NCBI RefSeq assembly: GCF_007830545.1
Contig: NZ_VLLF01000002.1
Span: 124,001-188,000 of the forward strand
Direction of reading: 5' to 3'
Origin: Roseibium hamelinense
GTDB taxonomy: Bacteria; Pseudomonadota; Alphaproteobacteria; Rhizobiales; Stappiaceae
DNA: 64,000 nucleotides
In this document: in pieces, positions 18,658 to 27,008 of the stretch
Layout of the letters: every line of letters starts with the position of its first letter
Numbering within the stretch: the first letter of the stretch is position 1
The notes under the pieces: model-generated
What the model saw: only the letters and a program-made list of their open reading frames with translations
What the model was told of the DNA's origin: nothing
Databases searched by the model: none
Position numbers and translations under genes: made by a program

Positions 18658-19743
18658 ATGTCAGAAGCGTTGAAAACAGAACTGGTGAACTTCTCGGAGC
18701 TGACCGGGGAAGCTGGAAGCGCGCGCCGCGCCGAACTTGCGCGTCATGTCGCGACACTGTTTGCTCTCACATCCGATCGCTGTTCGGACGAGCAGGTCGA
18801 TATCTACGACTCAGTGCTCATCCGGCTCGTCGACATGGTGGAGCAGGAAGTCCGGCAATATGTAGCCGAACAAATGGCGGGTCTGCGGCGGGGGCCGGAA
18901 GAGACAATCCGCAAACTTGCAGAAGATTCCATCGAAGTCGCAGAACCGCTGCTTAAACGGTCGACTGTCCTGCGCGATGCCGATCTCATCCGTATCGCGT
19001 CCAACACCGGCAATGCGCATCGTTTCGCGATTGCCCACCGCGACGTGATTTCTGAGGAAGTCTCGGACGTGCTTGTGCGCCGCGGCGACTTGCGGGTCAA
19101 GCGGAAGGTGGCCTCGAACACTGGTGCGAACCTGTCGGACGCTTCCATGATGACATTGGTGGGCGATGCTGCTGCAGATGCCACCTTGCAAATGTCGTTG
19201 TCTGACCGCGGCGATCTCGCCGAAAAGCACATCAAGGCACTTGTGGCTGTTGCCAGTGAGGAAGTGCGCAAAAAGCTTTATGCAAAAGGCCGCCGCTCTG
19301 AGGCAGCACGTCTGGACGAAGCCCAAGAAATTGCCGAGCAACGGATGTCGAACCAGTATTGGCTCGGCCGGTATGATTTCGAAACTGCGCGCAGCCGCGT
19401 GCTCCTGCTTGCAAAACGCGGCATGGTCAGCGAAGCGACCCTGCGGCGGTTCGCCTCTGAAGACCGGTTTCCTGAAGCGGTTGCCGCTTTCGCCTGGCTC
19501 GTCCGCTGCGGTGTGGAAGAGGTAAGTCACTGGATGGTACGCGCCGAGCCGGAGCCGTTCTTGATCATTGCGAAGGCCTCAGGCCTCTCCGCCATTACGG
19601 TTGGCGCTCTGCTATCCATTGGTCCTTGGCGCCATCGCCTTTCGCCGGAAGTGCGCACGGAATCCATGAAGACTTTTGAGCGCATGACCGTGGCCGATGC
19701 CAAACGCAAAATGGCGCATTGGAGCAATGTGGTCCTGAACTGA
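18658..19743 (+). CDS. DUF2336 domain protein (first copy)
   Basis: 361 residues, all helical and soluble. The family pattern is visible: RAELARHVATLFALTSDRCSDEQVDIYD at the start, VSDVLVRRGDLRVKRKVASN near residue 140, and repeats of short helices thereafter. DUF2336 proteins are common in alphaproteobacteria, and their role is not settled; HEAT-like helical repeats suggest a protein-binding scaffold. A second copy lies at 32227-33351. A weak hairpin (CCCGGG at 19775-19780 and 19787-19792) follows the stop and precedes the MscS gene. Confidence 0.8.
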   Translation: MSEALKTELVNFSELTGEAGSARRAELARHVATLFALTSDRCSDEQVDIYDSVLIRLVDMVEQEVRQYVAEQMAGLRRGPEETIRKLAEDSIEVAEPLLKRSTVLRDADLIRIASNTGNAHRFAIAHRDVISEEVSDVLVRRGDLRVKRKVASNTGANLSDASMMTLVGDAAADATLQMSLSDRGDLAEKHIKALVAVASEEVRKKLYAKGRRSEAARLDEAQEIAEQRMSNQYWLGRYDFETARSRVLLLAKRGMVSEATLRRFASEDRFPEAVAAFAWLVRCGVEEVSHWMVRAEPEPFLIIAKASGLSAITVGALLSIGPWRHRLSPEVRTESMKTFERMTVADAKRKMAHWSNVVLN

Positions 19744-19893
19744 CCAAACTGCCGTGCCCATGAGATTTGGAGAACCCGGGCTTTGTCCCGGGCTCTTGTC
19801 GTTGGGGGCTGTTGTTTTGGTGTGATTGCCCCCTTTCCTCAGCGAGAGATACGTGGTTATTCCGTGGCGGGGTTTCTTGCGGAGAATCGGACC

Positions 19894-22272
19894 ATGGCAC
19901 CACGGTTCTTGCGCGCATGGGCGTGCGTGAATTCAAAAAAGACTTTTTCTCATCTTGTTGCGATTGTTGCTTTACTAACAGTTTTGAGCCCATTGCTCGG
20001 CAGTCATGATGCCAATGCGCAAGGCGCCTTGTCTCTGATACAGGCGGCTGAAGGCGACAAAACCGAAACAGCGCCGGAACCGGCCGCCAAAAGCGAAGAC
20101 CCGGCTTCAAACCCGCCCACGAAAACGCCTTCCATGATGATGGATGTCGACATGGTCTCGAACCAGGCCATGAGCGCGCGCAACGAATTTGAAGCCATTG
20201 TCAAGGCCCTGCCGTTTTTCCTGACCAGTATGGAGACGACGCTCCGGGCGCAAAGTCCGGATAGCAGTTTGAGCTGGATAGGTGGGGCTCTGGTCCGGAT
20301 TGCAGTGGCGATTGCAGCCGGTTTTTTGGCGATGGGGTTGTTGGCCCGTTGGGCCCGGCCGAAATTTGCCTATCTCTATCGAGACGACGTTTTCTACCGG
20401 GCAGACAAGATATCCTACCTTCTGGTCCGAACTTTGATGATGATCGGCGGGCTCGTCGTGTTTGTGGTGGTCGCCGGTTTGGTTTCGGTGGTTTTGAATG
20501 GTGAGCAGGGAGCTCCGCGTCAAACAGCGATTGTCGTTCTGACTGCCATGTTGCTGTTCCTGTTCGTGCGCATGGTTTTTTTCAATATTCTTGTACCGGA
20601 CGCTGCCAGCCACCGCCTCATTGCTTTAAGCGATCATGAGGCGCGCGCTCTGTACCGGTCATTGATCGTCGGAGCTGCTGTCTCCGCAGCCGTTTTGGCA
20701 GTGTGCAATTGGATGCAGCGTCTCGGCCTTCCCGAAGAGCCACATAAACTGGCACTGATTGGCGCCGCTTTTCTGTCGATGCTGATTCTAAGCGGGATCG
20801 CCATCGCCTTCCGGCATGTAATCGGCCGGTTGTTCATGGGCAAATACAGCGCGGGCGAGGCACTTCCATTGTGGCGCCGCATCCTTGCGCAGGGATGGCA
20901 TATCATCGCTGTGGTGTACTTCATTGTCGCTTTTGCGATTTCGTCGATCCGGATCCTGCTGGATTTGCCGGATGCAACGGGCCTGGTGGTTGCTCCACTA
21001 CAGGTCATGCTGATCGCGGCGCTGATTTACGGGCTGCTGATTTTGGTGATTGACCGGCTGTTGCTGCCGCGGCTTGACACACCGAAGAAGCAGGCGGCGC
21101 TCGCCGCCGACATGATGCGCACCGAGGAAACGGAGGGCGAAGATCCGGACGCGGAGGAGTTGGCGGCACAGGCAGAAGCCGAGGCTGCCGACCGCGAGGC
21201 GTACCGCACGCCCTTCCGGGCTCTTCTCGACCACGGCGCGAAGATTCTTGTGCTGTTTGCCGCTGCGTATCTCTTGGCGCTGACATGGGGCATCCCTTTG
21301 GCCGGCAACCAGTCCTTCATCAGCAGCATTATTGATGTGCTGTTGGTCGGCTTTCTCGGCTACATGGCCTATCAGGCTGTTAAGCTTGTGATTGATCAGC
21401 AGATTGCAAAGGAATCACCGGCCGAGAAGGACGAGGAAGCCGAGGTCGGCGGGGCCGGCGAGAGCCGGATTGCAACCCTGCTGCCGATTTTTCGAAACTT
21501 CCTGCTGATTACGATTGTAGCGATCGCGGCAATGGTAATCCTGTCGGAACTCGGGGTGAATATCGGGCCGCTTTTCGCGGGTGCCGGTGTTGTAGGTCTG
21601 GCTATTGGTTTTGGAGCGCAGACCCTGATCCGCGATATCTTTTCCGGAGCGTTTTATCTGCTTGATGATGCATTCCGTAAAGGGGAATACATCGATATCG
21701 GCTCCGCCAAAGGTGTTGTCGAAAAGATTTCGATCCGGTCGATGCAGTTGCGCCATCACCGGGGTGCGCTAACGACAATTCCGTTCGGCGAAATTCAGCA
21801 CGTGGAAAACTTCTCCCGCGACTGGGCCATGATGAAACTGGCATTCCGCGTGACCTACGACACCGATGTCGAGAAGATGCGCAAGATCATCAAGAATTTC
21901 GGGCAGGAGCTCATGGCGGACGAGTATTATGGCCCGATGTTCCTGCAGCCGCTCAAATCGCAAGGTATCATGGCGTTCGAGGACTCGGCCATGATCGCCC
22001 GGGTCAAGTTCATGACCAAGCCGGGCAAGCAGTTCGAGTTGCGTAAGGTCGTTTATGCCGGCTTGCAGGACCTGTTTGAAAAGAACGGCATCAAATTTGC
22101 GCATAAGCAGGTCACTGTGCGTGTTGCAACAGGTGATGAGGAAGAAGAAAACAGCAGACCGGCCATCAGCAAAGAGGCACTGAAAGCTGCAGCCGCGGCG
22201 GGCGCAGGTGCAGCCGGAGCTTTGCCGGAGGACAATGAAAACGGCGATCAAAGCGCCGCGGACCAGCTGTAG
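19894..22272 (+). CDS. Large mechanosensitive channel, MscS family
   Basis: 792 residues from ATG 19894, preceded by GGAG with nine-base spacing; the frame is open further 5' without coding character. A signal-like hydrophobic start (to about 45) leads into a periplasmic low-complexity stretch, then about eight to ten membrane segments. The pore region is LFAGAGVVGLAIGFGAQTLI followed by RDIFSGAFYLLDDAFRKGEY; the beta-domain and C-terminal cytoplasmic cage follow. A charged insert (EETEGEDPDAEELAAQAEAEA, about residues 410-430) lies between membrane parts. It would open under membrane tension to relieve osmotic down-shock. Length resembles the larger YbdG/MscK-like members. Confidence 0.88.
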   Translation: MAPRFLRAWACVNSKKTFSHLVAIVALLTVLSPLLGSHDANAQGALSLIQAAEGDKTETAPEPAAKSEDPASNPPTKTPSMMMDVDMVSNQAMSARNEFEAIVKALPFFLTSMETTLRAQSPDSSLSWIGGALVRIAVAIAAGFLAMGLLARWARPKFAYLYRDDVFYRADKISYLLVRTLMMIGGLVVFVVVAGLVSVVLNGEQGAPRQTAIVVLTAMLLFLFVRMVFFNILVPDAASHRLIALSDHEARALYRSLIVGAAVSAAVLAVCNWMQRLGLPEEPHKLALIGAAFLSMLILSGIAIAFRHVIGRLFMGKYSAGEALPLWRRILAQGWHIIAVVYFIVAFAISSIRILLDLPDATGLVVAPLQVMLIAALIYGLLILVIDRLLLPRLDTPKKQAALAADMMRTEETEGEDPDAEELAAQAEAEAADREAYRTPFRALLDHGAKILVLFAAAYLLALTWGIPLAGNQSFISSIIDVLLVGFLGYMAYQAVKLVIDQQIAKESPAEKDEEAEVGGAGESRIATLLPIFRNFLLITIVAIAAMVILSELGVNIGPLFAGAGVVGLAIGFGAQTLIRDIFSGAFYLLDDAFRKGEYIDIGSAKGVVEKISIRSMQLRHHRGALTTIPFGEIQHVENFSRDWAMMKLAFRVTYDTDVEKMRKIIKNFGQELMADEYYGPMFLQPLKSQGIMAFEDSAMIARVKFMTKPGKQFELRKVVYAGLQDLFEKNGIKFAHKQVTVRVATGDEEEENSRPAISKEALKAAAAAGAGAAGALPEDNENGDQSAADQL

Positions 22273-22286
22273 AAACTAGGAGCGGG

Positions 22287-22312
22287 GGCGGGGCTTCGTT
22301 CCCCGCCGTTTT
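22287..22312 (+). terminator. Intrinsic terminator after the MscS gene
   Basis: GGCGGGG (22287-22293) pairs with CCCCGCC (22301-22307), and GTTTTATT follows. Confidence 0.8.
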
Positions 22313-22391
22313 ATTGAGATCCTGCTCCGGTTTCTGGACCTTGTCTGCGAACTGCGCTAAGGCGGCAGCCCACAGCGATTGAGGATAGGCT

Positions 22392-23441
22392 ATGCGGGTT
22401 GGATTTGACGCCGGCGCGATCAATGAGCGCGGGATGAGCGTTGCCGTCTACGATTATGCCTGCGGCGTGCAGGAGCATCTTGGCCACGAAGCGCTTGTTT
22501 TTTACGACAAGACGTCGAGCAATCCCGAGGTCTTGACGAAATTCGCTTCCAAGCTGCAGCTCGTCGCATACGAAGACAATGCGAGCTTTCGGGCCGCGGC
22601 AGCTGCTGAAAAGCTGGATTTTTGCTATTTCATCAACGGTGGGCTCGGCCCCGTTCCAGAAGATGCAGCCACGCGGGTTGGTGTTCACGCGGTGTTCCGG
22701 CACTTTGATCCGCATGGCGATGTCTACGCCTATGTGTCCAAATGGCTTGCAGACTGGATGACCGGCGGTCAAGCGCCGCACGTTCCGCATATTGTTGATC
22801 TTCCGGCGCCAGCTTCTGATTTCCGCGAAGAAACCGGGATCCCAGAGGATGCATTTGTCGTCGGACGGTATGGCGGTTATGACCAATTCAATCTCGAATT
22901 TGCGCAAAGGGCCGTTCGGGAGGCGCTGGAAAAGCGATCAAACCTCTTTTTTGTGTTCTTGAACACCATGCCCTTCGTTGAACATGACCGGGCGCTGTTT
23001 CTGCCGGCTCGCGTCGCTTCTCAGCAAAAATCCGATTTTATTGCCGCCTGTGATGCGGGTCTAAACGCCAAGAAAATCGGTGAAAGCTTTGGGCTCGCAA
23101 ATGCCGAATTCATGTTTCATGGCAAGCCGGTTTTCACCTGGGCCGGCGGAATGGACCAGAATCACGTGGCTATGAGCCCCGCCGAGGAGTGGGTGTACCG
23201 CACCAGGGCGGACTTGATACGGTTGCTGGTCACTTATGAGGCAAACTCTGCGGATGCGGCTCTCGGACAGTCGGCGGCCGCTGACTATGCGCCGCCGCGC
23301 GTGATGCAGCAGTTTGACGATGTCTTCTTATCGGGCAAATGGCGTGCTTCTGATCTGAACGTCGGACCGGGTTTCAAGGCCAAGAGAAAACTTCAGGAAA
23401 AGCTGCTGCGCGCCAAATTCCGCTACTGGAAGCTTCGATAG
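22392..23441 (+). CDS. Glycosyltransferase-like (GT-B type) protein
   Basis: 349 residues, soluble. The opening MRVGFDAGAINERGMSVAVYDYA, the central IPEDAFVVGRYGGYDQFNLE and the acceptor-like FLNTMPFVEHDRALFLP are consistent with family-4-like GT-B transferases, which use nucleotide-activated sugars. The usual E-x7-E catalytic signature is only weakly seen (GESFGLANAEFMFHGKPV, about residue 236). Substrate and linkage are unknown. It follows the MscS terminator with a separate promoter region, and no other sugar gene is adjacent. Confidence 0.65.
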   Translation: MRVGFDAGAINERGMSVAVYDYACGVQEHLGHEALVFYDKTSSNPEVLTKFASKLQLVAYEDNASFRAAAAAEKLDFCYFINGGLGPVPEDAATRVGVHAVFRHFDPHGDVYAYVSKWLADWMTGGQAPHVPHIVDLPAPASDFREETGIPEDAFVVGRYGGYDQFNLEFAQRAVREALEKRSNLFFVFLNTMPFVEHDRALFLPARVASQQKSDFIAACDAGLNAKKIGESFGLANAEFMFHGKPVFTWAGGMDQNHVAMSPAEEWVYRTRADLIRLLVTYEANSADAALGQSAAADYAPPRVMQQFDDVFLSGKWRASDLNVGPGFKAKRKLQEKLLRAKFRYWKLR

Positions 23442-23442
23442 G

Positions 23443-23787
23443 TCAGGACCGGCGCCAGAGAGGTGTGTTTGCTTTCCTGCGAACTGTTTCGCGGTCAAGT
23501 CCGAGATCAATGAGAACGCTGTCAGGCTCCAAGAGAAGAGCTTGATATTGAGCGCGGATCGCCAGGTTCGCTCTAAAATGTGAAAAGCTTGCCAATAACC
23601 CGCGAAGTGGCCATAGATTGATTGAGGCTTTCTCACATATCGGTTGTGTGAAGAAAGACTCAGCTCTCTGCGAGCTGGACAGCTGCTTTACGAAAATCAC
23701 GTTGCCCAAGCGCTCCACATCTCGAAAGTATGCCATATTTTGTCGCCGTTTTTGATCTGATGGCAGCCATTCTCGTTCGAATTCCAT
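23443..23787 (-). CDS. Small DUF1127-like protein
   Basis: 114 residues, with an inner ATG at 23736 as a possible start; neither has a clear ribosome site. The C-terminal LLLEPDSVLIDLGLDRETVR is like the DUF1127 helix, which in short alphaproteobacterial proteins binds RNA or regulates small-molecule metabolism, and Arg-rich ends are typical (here KANTPLWRRS). The N-terminal half has no recognised domain. It converges on the glycosyltransferase with one base between stops. The call is tentative. Confidence 0.55.
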   Translation of the reverse strand: MEFEREWLPSDQKRRQNMAYFRDVERLGNVIFVKQLSSSQRAESFFTQPICEKASINLWPLRGLLASFSHFRANLAIRAQYQALLLEPDSVLIDLGLDRETVRRKANTPLWRRS

Positions 23788-23876
23788 GAAAACACGAACG
23801 AGAAGTTTTCGACTTTATGTGAGATTTTGGAACATTAAGGGGCTGCCGTCCGGAGCTTCAGTTTGAAGGAGCGCAC

Positions 23877-24755
23877 ATGCCTGAATTACCACCGCTTAGC
23901 GCCTTGCCTGCGCTTGAGGCAACGGTCAGGCTGGGATCGATGAAAGCTGCGGCGCAGGAGCTTGGGCGGACGCATGGTGCCATTAGCAAACAGATTGCAC
24001 ATTTGGCTGATGTGCTGGGAACACCTCTGTTTGAAAAAGAAGGTGTCGGCATACGTGCGACGCCGGCCGGCATTAAACTCGCTCTGGCCGCAGGCAATGC
24101 TTTGACCAGTCTTTCACAAACTTGGCTGGAGTTGAAAGCAGAAGCCAACGACAGGGCGCTCGAAATTGGCGCAAGCGCCACCTTTGCCATGAAGTGGCTG
24201 ATCCCGCGTCTGCCGCGTTTTTATCCGCTGCTTCCCGGTATAGAAGTAAACTTCCGGATGACCGGGCACGGCAGGATTTCGGATACCGAAATGGATGTCT
24301 TGCTGTCCTGGGACCGGTTGCGGGGCCGGTTGGACAGTCCAAATATGGTCAGGGTGCTTGGGGATGTTGCCTTCGGACTTGTGCATGCTGCCGGCTCCCG
24401 TTGCTTTGTTGACGGGGATCGCGTTCTCACCGATCAACTGTTCCTTCAAGAGGGCGCGCCGCATACCTTAGCAGCCTGGGAGAATTTGTCCGGATACCGG
24501 GTCGAGGCGCGGCACATCACCTACAACCCGCATCTGCTGTTGTCGCTCGAGGCTGCGGCCACCGGTCTTGGGGTCGCTTTGATGGAAAAGCGGCTGGTAG
24601 AGGCTGATTTGAAAGCTGGACGGCTTTCGGCGCCTTGCGGGTTTCACGTCATCAGCGATGGCTTTTGTGCGGTTGTACCGCCGCGGGGCCGGCGGCGTCC
24701 AGCGGTTCAGGTGTTCCTCGATTGGCTTGAGGGGGAGGTGCGTGCCGGGGACTGA
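23877..24755 (+). CDS. LysR-family regulator (GcvA-like)
   Basis: 292 residues. The winged helix-turn-helix occupies about residues 6-65 (ALPALEATVRLGSMKAAAQE, then GAISKQIAHL). A two-lobe effector domain follows. The type with LPPLSALPALEA at the start and ATFAMKWLIPRLPRF in the effector domain is the GcvA-like branch. Effector and target genes are unknown. A GAAGGAG ribosome site precedes ATG 23877. It is divergent from the small DUF1127-like gene. Confidence 0.85.
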   Translation: MPELPPLSALPALEATVRLGSMKAAAQELGRTHGAISKQIAHLADVLGTPLFEKEGVGIRATPAGIKLALAAGNALTSLSQTWLELKAEANDRALEIGASATFAMKWLIPRLPRFYPLLPGIEVNFRMTGHGRISDTEMDVLLSWDRLRGRLDSPNMVRVLGDVAFGLVHAAGSRCFVDGDRVLTDQLFLQEGAPHTLAAWENLSGYRVEARHITYNPHLLLSLEAAATGLGVALMEKRLVEADLKAGRLSAPCGFHVISDGFCAVVPPRGRRRPAVQVFLDWLEGEVRAGD

Positions 24756-24839
24756 AGCCAGCCTCGATTAGGCACAGGCCGTCAATTAGTCATGTGGTAA
24801 CCGTATATGCTGCGGTCCGCCTTCGGTGGGAACGATCTC

Positions 24840-24877
24840 TTGCATGTAAATTATTCTTCGCATAAAGATATCTTTAT
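24840..24877 (+). promoter_or_regulatory. Palindromic operator and promoter of the sahR-like gene
   Basis: ATAAAGATATCTTTAT (24862-24877) is a perfect 16-bp palindrome. It overlaps a candidate -10 (TAAAGA, 24863-24868) 17 bases after TTGCAT (24840-24845). Placement before a fused ArsR-methyltransferase regulator suggests autoregulation. From memory the sequence resembles the operator described for SahR, the S-adenosylhomocysteine-responsive regulator. Confidence 0.75.
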
Positions 24878-24903
24878 ATCGACACATGACAAGGGTTCTC
24901 TCT

Positions 24904-25923
24904 ATGGTGGTTGGCGAACAGGAAAAAACGCTTCCGGTGGAAGCAACCCTGTCCGTTTTGCGGGCGGTGGGTGAATCAACTCGTTTGCGGTTGATCGCAC
25001 TGCTCGCCGAAAGCGAACTTACGGTCAAAGACGCTACCGCCATCCTTGGCCAGAGCCAGCCCCGCATCTCCCGCCATTTGAAGCTCCTGACCGAAGCAGG
25101 TGTGATTCTGCGTTTTCCGGAAGGGTCGTGGGTCTATTATCGTTTGTCCGACAGTCCGTCCGGCGAGCTGGCGCGGGATCTTGTTGCCCGGATGTCACTT
25201 GAAGATCCGGTTCTTGCCTCGGACAAGGCCCGTTTCGATGGGCTTCGCCGGGCCAAAGCGAAAGAAGCAGCCGAGTATTTCGCCAAGAAGGCCAAGACCT
25301 GGGATCAGGAGCGCACTTTGCATGCGGCCGATACTGATGTTGAAGCTGCGGTGCTTTCAGCGATCGGCGACCGCCCCTTGCAGTCCTATCTTGATCTTGG
25401 CACCGGAACAGGCCGCCTGCTTGAGCTTTTGAAAGACCACTATGTGTCCGGTCTTGGGATCGATGCGTCTCATGACATGCTGTCAGTTGCACGCGCCAAG
25501 CTGGCTGAAGCCGGTGTTTCAAAAGCCCAGGTCCGGCATGGTGATATATATGCGCTGAATGTTCCGCCACGCTCGTACGATCTGGTGACCATCCATCAAG
25601 TGTTGCATTTTCTCGATGACCCGGCGCGCGCACTGGCCGAGGCTGCGCGCGCGCTGCGCCCTGGAGGCCGTCTTGTCATCATAGACTTTGCGCCGCACAG
25701 CCTTGAGTTTCTGCGCGAGGAACATGCCCACCGGCGCTTGGGCTTCTCCCATGATCAGATGGAGCGCTGGCTCGAAGCTCTTGAGCTTGATCTCGAGCAA
25801 GTGACCGACTTAGCGCCGCAGGACAGCTCCGACACCAAATTGACCGTCACCCTTTGGCTCGCCAAGGACCGCCGTATCGTCACGGATGTTCCAGCCGCCA
25901 ATCCAACCCGCGAGGTTGCCTGA
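24904..25923 (+). CDS. ArsR-type regulator fused to a methyltransferase-like domain (SahR-like)
   Basis: About 339 residues from ATG 24904, chosen because AAGGG lies nine bases upstream; ATG 24886 sits against the operator and lacks a ribosome site. Residues about 15-100 form an ArsR winged helix (LIALLAESELTVKDATAILG, QPRISRHLKLLTEAGV). From about 160 a class I methyltransferase-like fold follows: YLDLGTGTGRLLELLKD (motif I), LGIDASHDML (acidic end), PPRSYDLVTIHQVLHFL. Such fusions sense S-adenosylhomocysteine or S-adenosylmethionine and control the methionine cycle. It lies four bases upstream of metF, then metH, which fits. Confidence 0.85.
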   Translation: MVVGEQEKTLPVEATLSVLRAVGESTRLRLIALLAESELTVKDATAILGQSQPRISRHLKLLTEAGVILRFPEGSWVYYRLSDSPSGELARDLVARMSLEDPVLASDKARFDGLRRAKAKEAAEYFAKKAKTWDQERTLHAADTDVEAAVLSAIGDRPLQSYLDLGTGTGRLLELLKDHYVSGLGIDASHDMLSVARAKLAEAGVSKAQVRHGDIYALNVPPRSYDLVTIHQVLHFLDDPARALAEAARALRPGGRLVIIDFAPHSLEFLREEHAHRRLGFSHDQMERWLEALELDLEQVTDLAPQDSSDTKLTVTLWLAKDRRIVTDVPAANPTREVA

Positions 25924-25927
25924 ACCC

Positions 25928-26842
25928 ATGACCATTCCATTTGCATCCCGGCGCTCACGCCAGAAGAACACGTCCCCTATTACCGCGTCCTTCGAGTTCT
26001 TTCCGCCCAAAACGGACAAGATGGCAGCCAACTTATGGGATACGGTTCAAAGACTTCAGCCGCTGGCGCCGTCATTTGTTTCTGTGACCTATGGCGCAGG
26101 AGGTTCCACGCGCGAACGCACCCACACGACAGTTGAACGCCTCCTGAAAGAAACATCGCTCGCCCCGGCAGCGCACTTGACCTGTGTCGGATCGCCAAAG
26201 TCGGAAATCGACAGCATTGTCCAGGACTATTGGGATCTGGGTGTCCGTCATCTGGTTGCTTTGCGCGGCGACCCGCTGGAGGGCATTGGTGCGCGCTACA
26301 AGCCGCACCCGGAAGGTTATGCCTACGCTTCGGATCTTGTGGCGGGCATCAAGAAAATAGCAAACTTTGACATTTCGGTCTCTGGCTATCCGGAAAAGCA
26401 TCCGGAAAGCGGCAGCTGGCAGAGCGAGATTGATAACTTGAAGCGTAAGGTAGATGCGGGTGCCGACCGGATCATGACCCAATACTTCTTCGACAACGAT
26501 GTTTTTGATGACTACCTCGACCGCATCGCGGCTGCAGGCATTAACATTCCGGTCGTGCCGGGAATCCTACCGATCCACAATTTCGAGCAGACAATGGTGT
26601 TTTCGGCAAAATGCGGCACCACGATTCCGGATTGGGTTGCCCGGCGCTTTGCGGGGCTGAACAACGATCCCGAAACCCGCAAGCTTGTTGGTGTGTCCAT
26701 TGCCTGCGAACAGGTCATGGATCTGGTCGACCGCGGTTTGACGGATTTTCACTTTTACACCATGAACCGCGCCGATTTGACCTACGCGATCTGCCACATG
26801 CTCGGAATGGGTCAGCATGCGCCAGAAAAAGCTGCCGCCTAA
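25928..26842 (+). CDS. metF: Methylenetetrahydrofolate reductase
   Basis: 304 residues from ATG 25928; four bases separate it from the regulator's stop, so both share a transcript. The TIM barrel is shown by ASFEFFPPKTDKM at the start, FVSVTYGAGGSTRERT, HLVALRGDPLEG, ISVSGYPEKHPESG and DRIMTQYFFDNDVF, the usual MetF set. It reduces 5,10-methylenetetrahydrofolate to 5-methyltetrahydrofolate with FAD, giving the methyl donor for MetH, encoded next. The C-terminal ADLTYAICHMLGM is also typical. Expression is probably set by the SahR-like operator at 24862-24877. Confidence 0.96.
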   Translation: MTIPFASRRSRQKNTSPITASFEFFPPKTDKMAANLWDTVQRLQPLAPSFVSVTYGAGGSTRERTHTTVERLLKETSLAPAAHLTCVGSPKSEIDSIVQDYWDLGVRHLVALRGDPLEGIGARYKPHPEGYAYASDLVAGIKKIANFDISVSGYPEKHPESGSWQSEIDNLKRKVDAGADRIMTQYFFDNDVFDDYLDRIAAAGINIPVVPGILPIHNFEQTMVFSAKCGTTIPDWVARRFAGLNNDPETRKLVGVSIACEQVMDLVDRGLTDFHFYTMNRADLTYAICHMLGMGQHAPEKAAA

Positions 26843-27008
26843 CCATGCGGTTGACCACCCTCGATGACCAGCGGGGGGCAGATTTGGCGCCCGCAAAACA
26901 AGATGCAAATCCTTGCGCCCCGGCACCGATACCGGGCGCACATGAATAACCCGCCGTGTTCTCGTTTTCAGAACAGTACCCCGGCCAGATACACAGTCAG
27001 GAATTTCC

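Noticed and set aside
26843..27008. Cobalamin or SAM riboswitch before metH
   Set aside because: No B12 box or recognisable SAM-II layout in the 166 bases; the DNA operator upstream of the regulator is the better explanation of control.
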